From positions 130,690,594 through 130,754,593 of the forward strand of contig NC_062218.1 of the NCBI RefSeq assembly GCF_902686445.1: DNA of 64,000 bases, given 5' to 3'. Positions within the stretch are counted from its first letter, which is position 1; each line of letters begins with the position of its first letter. Position numbers and translations under genes: made by a program. Below are positions 55,911-64,000 of this stretch, one piece after another. The notes below the pieces were generated by a model. It was given only the letters and a program-made list of their open reading frames with translations. It was not told the origin of the DNA and did no database searches. The stretch comes from Sciurus carolinensis (taxonomy: Eukaryota; Chordata; Mammalia; Rodentia; Sciuridae).

Positions 55911-56676
55911 GGGCTACTCCCTAACCATTTTCCAGTCACTTCCAATAATCCTGAAGGTTTCTCTGGAAATCGTGACCGTGGTCTTTTGACGCTTGATTCA
56001 TGCACTGTTCAAAGTTGCCGATCATCTCTCGGGAAGTTCTGAAAGTCAATGATGGTGGGGCACTTCCGACGCCACCTTCGAACAGGAAGCTGTGGGAAAG
56101 CTTTTTGTTTACATTGCGATCTCAGCATCATTAGGTAGGAGTGTTTGCACCTGGCTTCCTGGATCTTTGGCTATTAATGGTGCTCCGATACTTGGGGAAA
56201 GCTTTCCAAACAGCCTTGTAGCCAAGGTACCGGAGCCACCGCTGGGCCTCAAGCCTTCTCAGGTCATTCTCCTCGTAGCGCCAAGGGCCTAGACCAGTGG
56301 CCCCCTACAACCCAAGAAAGATCCCTGAATCTTCAGCAGAGTTAGGTTCAGGTTGTAGTTACCACCTTGCAAATTCTGGGCACCCTTGGGCAAACCTTTT
56401 GGGATCCATCTTGCCATGTCCTCTGAAACACCGCCTTTATTCATTCTCCTTGGAGATTGTTTCTTGCCTTTCCCATATGCCATTTCTACTGTTTTGCCCC
56501 TTCTGTCAGTCTCTACTTCCCTTGAAAAAGAGAAGACTGCCACCTCTCCTTAGGTCTCTTATTTTCATTACTGCTTCTTTTCTCCCCATATGAACTTTAT
56601 CCAGAAGACCTTTGGATGCAAAGAGAGCTGTGTTTGGTACACACTTTTCCACTGCCATATTAAATAAAACTTGTGG
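55911..56676. other. Region upstream of FAF2, nothing recognised
   Basis: CpG frequency falls after about 55910. No divergent gene or recognisable exon is seen on the plus strand. Confidence 0.45.
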
Positions 56677-56888
56677 GACCGGGTGTGGTGGCACAAGTGT
56701 GTAATCCCAGGAACTTTGGAAGACTGAGGCAGGAAGAGTGTAAGTTCAAGACCAGTCTGGGCAAGTTAGTGAGACCCTCTCTCAAATTTTAAAAAAATAA
56801 AAAGGACTGGGGATGTACGGATGTAGCCCAGTGGTAGAGCATCCCTGGGTTCAATCGGCAGTACCACAAGAAAAAACAAACTTGTGGG
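56667..56888 (+). repeat. B1-dID SINE with 12-bp TSD
   Basis: AAACTTGTGGGA at 56667-56678 and 56877-56888 flanks a sense dimer. The ID half has a short GATGTACGGATGTAG duplication. Confidence 0.94.
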
Positions 56889-57148
56889 AAGTCATGGATT
56901 TGAACTGAGCACATGCACTAAACATAATGGACCAAGCTAATAGTTTAATCCCAGCAACTGAACTTTGGTTGCTTGTAGGAGGCCTTGTAGCCAATAAACC
57001 TAGCTATAACCATTTGGTTGATTTACTAAGCCATCGTCTATGCCTGACTTCCATTTTTCTATAAATGTTGTCTCATCACATGTTAAGTGGAGTACTCCGA
57101 ACCTCTTCTGGTACCTGCCCAATTTGCAAACTGTTTTTGTCTTTCTTT

Positions 57149-57860
57149 TGTTAGGGGGATACCAGACCTGATTATAAAATGAAATTATAAGAACATTATG
57201 ATGAAGAACCAATGCCTGAGGTTAAGCCCCCATCCCCCACCCTAGCCTTTCTTCAGGGAACATAATTAGGTATGGGTCCTTATCTATTGGATTGTAAATA
57301 ACTAGCTCTAGGAGGCTGAAGAATTCCTCTTGAAATGTAAACCTTCCCCTAACAGTCTTTCAAGACCAGAGAGTCTACATATGCTGTGAGAACAATTGTT
57401 TCTTATACTTTGTGAACTTTCTGAACTCTAGGAATGTAGCCACATCACTTATTGCTAGTATAAATTGTAGGTTACTATGCCAATTAACTGCTGTCTAAAC
57501 TATAATGGTTACAGGCTTAGTTCTTAGAAATATAGCTCTTAGGGAGATAAACTCATGTTGTTTTGAGTAACTGCTGCCTGTGCCACTTCATAACACTCAC
57601 AAGCGCTTTACTGTCTTTGTTCTGACCTGTGAGCTACTCTGCATAAAATTTCTGTGCATGGCCCTTGATCACATAGGTCAAGAAGTCTAACCCACTAATG
57701 TTGTAATGGTTAAGGAATGATGTCAAATTGCCTATAAAGGGCCATCTGTAACCTCAGCTTGGGGTTCAGCACTTCAGAGCCCTGGGACATCTGGGTGGCC
57801 AGGTATGAAAAAACCTGAGTTCTCCAACCCTCACCCTTGCTGAGGGTGATTTCCATAACA
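57149..57860 (+). mobile_element. Candidate solo LTR of an endogenous retrovirus
   Basis: It begins TGTTAGGG and ends CCATAACA, an imperfect inverted repeat with TG...CA ends. CTTT lies on both sides (57145-57148 and 57861-57864) as a 4-bp TSD. A TATAAA box is at 57733-57738, about 120 bases from the end. No coding sequence is present. Confidence 0.6.
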
Positions 57861-57865
57861 CTTTA

Positions 57866-58826
57866 CGCAAAATAACTTTTTTTTAAGTTAAAATCTTTTT
57901 TATTTTTACAGACTGCATTTTGATTCATTGTACACAAATGCGGTGCAACTTTTCATTTCTATGGTTATATGCAATGTAGATTGACACCATTCATGTAATC
58001 ATACATATACATAGGATAATACTGTTTAATTCTACTATCTTTCTGTCCTCCACCCCCTTCCACCCCATTTTCCTCTACACTATCCAGAGTTCCTTCATTC
58101 TTCTCTTCCCCCACTACCCCCCCCTCATTATATATTGTCATGCACTTATCAGAGAAAACATTTGGTCTCGGGTTTTTTGGGCTCGGTCTATTTCACTTAG
58201 CATGATATTTTCCAACTTCATCTATTTACCAGCAAATGCCATAATTTTATTCTTCTTTATGACTGAGTAATATTCCATTGTATATATATACCACAGTTGC
58301 TTTATCTATTCATCAACTGAAGGGCATCTAGGTTGGTTCCACAATCTAGCTATTATGAATTGAGCTACTATGAACATTGATGTGGCTGCATCACTATATA
58401 TGCTGATTTTAAGTCCTTTGGGTATAGGCCAAGGAGTGGGATAGCTGGATCAAATGATGGGTCCATTCCAAGCTTTCTGAGGAATCTCCATACTGCTTTC
58501 CAGAGTGGCTGCACCAATTTGCAACCCCACCAGCAATGCATGAGTGTGCCTTTTCCCCCACATCCACACAAAACACTTATTATTGCTTGTGTTCTTGATA
58601 ATAGCCATTCAAATTGGAGTTAGAGGAAACCTTAGGGTAGTTTTAATTTGCATTTCTCTAATTACTAGGGATGATGAGCACTTTTTCATATATTTGTTAA
58701 TCACCTGTGTATCTTCTTCTGTGAAGTGTCTGCCCATTTCATTAGCCCATTTATTGATTGGGTTCTTTATATTTTGGGTGTAAGGTTTTTTAAGTTCTTT
58801 ATAAACTTTGGAGATGAGTGCTCTGC
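57866..58826 (-). mobile_element. L1, 5'-truncated, antisense
   Basis: The ORF2 C terminus is on the minus strand ([20 protein letters not shown] near 58510-58560), followed by the 3' UTR and an A-rich end. It is older than the 20.4-kb copy. Flanks CAAAATAACTTTT and CAAAAGAACTTTT may be a diverged TSD. Confidence 0.88.
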
Positions 58827-58838
58827 CAAAAGAACTTT

Positions 58839-59176
58839 TGTTGCCAAAATTTCTGTCCTTGTACCCAATGCCAATCCAATAACATGGTTTTGAGAAAAAA
58901 AATATAGTTTATTGCTTTTGCTAGTAAAGGAGAAACGCAGGGGACTTCTGCCCTGAAGGCTGTGATTCTGCCCATTAACTGAAACAGGGAACTTTTCAAG
59001 AAGTGATTCAGGGAAAATGAGATTAGGGAGGAGAGATCAGTAAGGAGAAGATCAGGGAAAAGAAGATAGTGGAGGAGAAGGTTAGGGAAAAGAAGATCAG
59101 GGAGAAGGTCAGGGAAAGGGTTGGGAAAAAAAAAGCAATAAGGGATATAGTCAAAGCATCAAGTGAATCTCTGTCA
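58839..59176 (-). mobile_element. LTR of antisense endogenous retrovirus-like element (3' LTR)
   Basis: In minus orientation it starts TGACAGAG after a purine tract (AGTGGGGAATTA) and ends GGCAACA. AATAAA is at 58913-58908, about 70 bases before the end. The terminal GCAACA equals the six bases seen for the other LTR at 64000-63995. A pyrimidine-rich stretch with TTCTCCCTGA-like repeats fills 59010-59125. Confidence 0.65.
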
Positions 59177-62102
59177 TAATTCCCCACTGTCAATTCCGAG
59201 CTTCCATTTCTATGAAAAGAAGACATCTCCATGCTACTTCCTACTGAAAGAGCGAAGTTGGGGGAAGTAACTTAAAGTTCTTGTTTTCTATCAGGTGGTA
59301 TGTGGACAACTATGGGCATTTAGCATCAGAGCAGTCCAGAGATCCACAGTGGCAGATGGCAGGTGACTGGAGAAGGCATACATATGGCAGGGATCTTGCT
59401 AAGACAACAATAAAGACAGCAAAGCATTACTTTTTTTGTAAATAATTAGCACAAAAACAATTAGGATTTCAGCCAGTCTCTGAAAACCATGAGGATAGTA
59501 ACTCATGATCTTAGTGGAAAACAGATCAAGTTCATCAATGTAGGAGGTTAAGATTTGTAGGTCTATGAAATAAGATTTGAATTAACTCAGGACAAATTTG
59601 CAACTCTTGTGATCATTATTATTAGGCACTGTCACACAAGAACCCTTCCTTTATAGCCTCCAGCTTTACTTATTTTTGGTAGGGCTGACACAAATGTACA
59701 TCTTAAGTTACACTTAAAAAACCATTGTTTTTCCTTTTAAATGTATACGTAAGACTGTGCTTAGGCTACACTCCCCTGCCAGGTGTTTAAGAACAAGTTG
59801 GTCAAAACTGACCTTGTTCCTATCTAAAGGTCAGCTGAGATTTCTCAGAGATCACTTTTGGGGACGTGTATGCCGCCTGGCTCCTTTGAAAGTATCAGGT
59901 ACATTTCTGTCTCCATGACCCTCCTATTTTCAGAATGTGCACTGGCTGGCTTCCTATTCTCTAGGGTTCTCTCCATCTCCCTGATCAGTAGATCAGGTGA
60001 CTCACCAGAGTTGTAGGAGTCAGAGAGGGGTCCCATCATTCTCGGCATCTTGGCTGAACTTAAAGGGCAAGGACCAAAATATTGACTGCTTTTTCCTTGG
60101 CCTTTCCAATTCTTGACTTTTGTCTCCAAGTTTTCAGTTTTAAACACCCAGCAAGTCAGTTTCTCCAATCTTAAAGAGGGAATAACAGGTTATAACTTCA
60201 ATATCTATAATTTACAGATGCCCCTTTCATTTAATTGGGGTTAGATTAGTCCTGGAAGTCAGCAGTATGTACTATCTGTCCTTTAGGTGATGGCTTATTA
60301 TCTCAGATTAACTCAGGTTGTTTTGATGTTATTGTTGTTGTTTTAGAAGCAGTACCTCTGCAAAACACTAACAGGCAACAGTTATAAAGTTTACGTTGAA
60401 TATACAAAATGAAATTAACAGAGTAAAAACACAGTTTTTGCTCAGTGTAATAGGTATGAACCAATAAAAAGTGACTTTCATAATTTTGAACCTTTACTTA
60501 GTTATATATTATATCCTCTGTTTGAGGTCACAGTAATTGTTACAACAAAAATCAATCTTTTAAACACACCTTTAAATAGCTTAAGTCTAGCCTATTTTGG
60601 AGCCATTCTAACATGGAGTAACATAGGAGGCAGAGCCTTATCTTAGGTAAGGTGGGGCTCTTCACAAATAACAATACAACATTACATCTGAAATATGAAT
60701 CAAAGAAAGGCTAAGAGAGCTTTTAACTTTCTTTTTGTGGAAAAAGTGGCAGAATATGCCTCCATATTTTACAATGTCACCTTGAAACAGATCAGGCTTT
60801 AATACCTTCCAAAAATACATTTAAATCCCAATTCCAGTGTGAAGAGTAACACAAAATTGTATATATAACTTATTGACAACAGGTTACTTTATTCAGTTAT
60901 AAAACATCAAATACATGAATAAATGCCAACCAAATTTGTTATTTCCATACAAATCTGACATGTTACACCCAATTTTAGTTTGGAGAACACCAACTTGACA
61001 AAGCGCTCTCCTAAGCTTTACGTTTAACTAAGTTTGACTTTTGAAGTACAACTTACAATTCAGAGTGTACAGTAAAAATAATCACAGGTCTTCATGGGTT
61101 AAAAATCAAAGGAGACCCTTAAATCTCATACATTTAGGAAACAATGTTACTGATGAAATTGATTTAATCAAAGCAAACATATAAGATAGGTCTTCAAATG
61201 ACAGTGTGGCCCTTCTATGTCAGATACAATGTAAAAGGAGAACACTTATTGGTTATCTTACCTTTAAACTTACATAAACTTTCATTTTACAAATGTTTAC
61301 ATAACACTTTGACAAGGCTTAGACAGTTTTTAGATGCATACATATACCTAGTCACATATATTTAGGGTGCCAACTATAACATTATAACCTAAATAACAGT
61401 TGTTTTTTTACTCAGTTACAAAGTAATCATATGAGTTTAAAACAGGTACAAACCCTAATTCCTTTAAGACTTTAGTTGCCCCCAAGTAATAAAACTGAAC
61501 AAAAACAAAAAAATTATCTCAATAGATAAGAGTGGTTCAATATTTCAGACTTTGCTTCATATCAGTATAATAAAGTTCAAAAGACTTTGTGCTAATTATA
61601 GCCAATTAAATCACAAACACAAACTTTTGAGATTTAACTTCCACAAAAATTCTGCAACATGCTTAAACATTCAAAACTTTTACATCCTTTGTTTCATCTT
61701 TTTTCATCTTGGACTTCAGCCCAAGAACATTACTTTACCAGACAAAATACTTTCTCATCCAGAAACATTTCTTTTACCTTCTAATTTTCCATACTAAAAT
61801 ATATTTCCATACCTATAACTTTCTTTTATCTTTTCTAGTTTTGAACCCTTTCTTAAATTCATATTCTGAAACAGACCTTATGAATGTTATCTATGCATTT
61901 AATTTACACACGTTTTATTCCAGAAGAGGGTTAGACAATCCAGCACATACAAAATACTGTGCCTTAATGCTTTTTCTCCCACACCACATTCACAGGATAT
62001 ATTTGAGCCTGATCCGTCTCCATTATCATTGTCACAATGCCATCAACTTTCAGTGAGTTCGCCACTGTTAATTTTACCCAGAGGCTCCTTTTGGGCCTTT
62101 TT

Positions 62103-62175
62103 CTAAGCATATTGCTATAGAATGTAATACTAAGCATATTGCCAACATATATAATACTAAGCGTATTGCTATAGG
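62103..62175. repeat. 27-bp tandem repeat, 2.7 copies
   Basis: CTAAGCATATTGCTATAG starts units at 62103 and 62130 (with CC for T changes) and 62157. Confidence 0.9.
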
Positions 62176-62777
62176 GGGCCCTTGAAATCCCTTTGCAGAG
62201 GCTGCCTGCAAAACACAGCTTGGCCGTAATTTCTTTTTCTTTTCTGAGTGCAGTTATTTATTCTGCCACTCCCCAGGCATTGGATGGAATGCTATTATAG
62301 CAAGAATAGCTTTGCCCCAGTGATGAATATCACATAGCCAAATAGGTTCTCCTGTCAGATCTTAAAAGGGGAGACTTTTCCTCTTCCCAGGTCATAACTG
62401 ACAGTGCTGGAAACTACTACCACATTCTTTGTGGCCAGCAGCCTCCACCTCCCCACTGCCACCAGGGGCAAAAGGGGTTGGAAGTCAGGGCAGTGGCCAG
62501 GTTCTTTTTGGCCATTTTTCTACAGCCCAGATAGCTTTTCTGGGATTTTTTTTCCAGTTTAGGACTAGTGTCCTTGACAACAGTGAGATGATCTATTGCT
62601 GCCTGGAACCAAGCTGAGACAGTGCTGGGAGTGCCAGCACTGGGTTTAAAAGATTGAAATTCTTTTTAACCCTTTCTTCTGGTGTCCTGTTATCTTTGCA
62701 CACCAGAGGCAGTGTCTTTGGCACCTTCAACTTAGTTCCTGATGGTTCAGGCTCCTTATCATGCAACTGCATAAATG

Positions 62778-63400
62778 CCTGTACATACAGAATCTCTTTC
62801 ATATACTTTTCCCCTGACATATCAACTTCAATGTCAAGATTATATAATAATCCAGAAAAACCCTTTAAAGACTAGATTGTGTTACAGCATACCCTCTTTC
62901 TCTAAGATAGGTTTATACCTATAGGTGGCCCATGCAGTCAAGATCCTCTGCTCAAGAGACTACCAGTAAGATCAATGCAGCATGGCCACATCTTAAAGGG
63001 TCAGTAACAGACAAAAAAAAAAAAAAAAGACAAGACAGGATCACTGAAACCCAGCCCAGGCTGACAGATGGGAACCTTAGAAACAGACAGACCTGCATGT
63101 ACAAAATTTCTTCCACTTACTTTACCTTTGACAGACCAACTGCAACTGCAAGATTGTACAATAATCTAGAAAGTTACTTAAAAGCCTGATAATTACAGTA
63201 AAAAAGATTATCTTAGGCATACTAATTGGTGGCCCTTTCTTCAACTCACTTTACCTCTGACAGATCAACTCCAATTGCAAGAGTGTACAAAAAAGAAACA
63301 TAGAGAGACAACCAGAGAGGAGCCCCAAAATCATGGCTGACAGATGGGAATCTTGAAATTGATCAGCCAAGATCTTTTCCAAGAGACTACCCATAGAATC
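62778..63400. repeat. Diverged tandem repeats of about 275-430 bp
   Basis: GGCTGACAGATGGGAA occurs at 63059 and 63335. CAAGAGACTACC occurs near 62953 and 63380. A GACAGA-C-AACT-CAA-TGCAAGA block recurs near 62815, 63133 and 63257. Copies are strongly diverged. Confidence 0.75.
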
Positions 63401-63972
63401 AATTCAGTACTGGCCAAACAAACCAGACAATCAGAGGGAATTCCAAAACCATGGACAACAGACAGGAACCTTTTAAACAGGAAGACTAGATAGGGGAAAA
63501 TCCAAAATTCCCAACTCCCACTTAACCATGACTTCTACACCAGCAGCACCACAGATGTCCCCATGAAGAGGGACCAGATGTTCTCACAAAGGGGAACCAG
63601 ATATGTAGAATCAAGGGTCTTGGTATGCACATTGGGGGAGGTTATAGAATGGCCAAAGTTGTCGCAACCTTCCTGAGTTCAGTTTCTTTTTTGTCAGAGT
63701 GGACTTGGTGGAGCTACCTGTACTGTTCAGGGAGAGAAGGTGAGAGTTCCCTGGACAAAAGGAGCTTACGCAGTTGCTGGGATGGTCCCTCAGTCCCTCT
63801 TTTTACTCACAGAAGCAACTCCTCTGGTTCAACCTGAGGCAAACTCACCCATCTCCTAACTCCTGTGTTGGCTCACAACAAGTTTGCCAGCACCTTACAT
63901 CCTCATCAGGGAAGTGGGGTTCCTTGAAGAGCCAGGCCTGCCCAAGAAAGCTGGGGTGAGGACTGATCATGG

Positions 63973-63990
63973 GTCCCATCTGGGTCACCA
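63973..63990 (-). other. Putative retroviral primer-binding site
   Basis: The minus strand reads TGGTGACCCAGATGGGAC, four bases after the LTR end ACAACG-complement (GCAACA). The TGG start fits a tRNA CCA end; the first nine bases fit tRNA-Trp best by eye. Confidence 0.55.
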
Positions 63991-63994
63991 AATT

Positions 63995-64000
63995 TGTTGC
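63995..64000 (-). mobile_element. First six bases of the second (5') LTR, cut by the window edge
   Basis: TGTTGC on the plus strand, identical to the start of the LTR at 58839. The rest lies beyond the window. Confidence 0.5.

Larger units (their letters stand above)
59177..63994 (-). mobile_element. Internal region of the antisense endogenous retrovirus-like element
   Basis: It lies between the LTR and the primer-binding site. I recognise no gag, pol or env segment in any minus frame; the reading frames are short. It appears to be a non-coding or heavily deleted element of the non-autonomous kind. It is AT-rich in the middle (60200-62050), with tandem repeats at 62103-62175 and 62778-63400. 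Confidence 0.55.

Noticed and set aside
55606..55924. Divergent gene starting upstream of FAF2
   Set aside because: Open frames on the plus strand exist in the CpG-rich region but resemble no protein I know, and no splice structure supports them.
59845..60168. 107-codon minus-strand frame in the antisense retrovirus-like element
   Set aside because: I could not match it to gag, pol or env, and its length is within chance expectation for the region.
62593..62820. 75-codon minus-strand frame near the leader repeats
   Set aside because: Short, no recognisable domain, and it overlaps diverged tandem repeats.

Overview
The window is nuclear DNA from a rodent, most likely a squirrel-family species (ground squirrel or marmot type). 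The dispersed repeats are tRNA-Ala-like ID elements and B1-dID dimers (7SL-derived B1 half, A-rich linker, ID-like half) at roughly one per 700 bases. Murine-type B2 and B4 and primate Alu dimers are absent. The species group is inferred from the repeats.

One protein-coding gene is present: FAF2 (UBXD8/ETEA), on the minus strand. Ten coding exons can be placed to the base by reading frame, splice sites and recognition of the protein. They are exon 1 (55492-55554), 2 (23018-23086), 3 (15279-15413), 4 (12182-12258), 5 (9607-9745), 6 (7869-7954), 7 (7679-7770), 8 (6138-6315), 9 (4869-5040) and 10 (4212-4355). Their lengths sum to 1155 nt, or 385 codons in one open frame. The family's usual length is about 445 residues, so the last exon, with the second half of the UBX domain, the stop codon and the 3' UTR, lies beyond the left edge. 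Intron 1 is 32.4 kb. Intron 3 uses a GC-AG splice pair. A CpG-rich, TATA-less promoter region lies at about 55150-55910.

The introns are a layered record of retrotransposition: ancient MIR and L2 copies, a MER5-like hAT fragment, a Tigger DNA transposon, old L1 copies broken up by later SINEs, and young 5'-truncated L1 copies with clear target-site duplications (TSDs). Several sites show insertion within insertion.

Upstream of FAF2 (56-64 kb) no gene is recognisable. That interval holds a B1-dID, a candidate solo LTR with a 4-bp TSD (57149-57860), an antisense L1 (57866-58826), and an antisense endogenous retrovirus-like element from 58839 to the window end. The last has one LTR, an apparent primer-binding site 4 nt from the other LTR, no recognisable retroviral genes, and internal tandem repeats.

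No new gene system was found. The most interesting items are the GC-AG intron, two sites where direct repeats flank only an A-rich tract, two ID elements at one target site, a 23-bp-arm hairpin in intron 1, a tail-less ID-like SINE, telomere-like motifs in the L1 3' UTR, and the non-coding antisense retroviral element. Coordinates of repeat ends are by eye and usually good to about 5-10 bases. Exon ends are exact unless stated.
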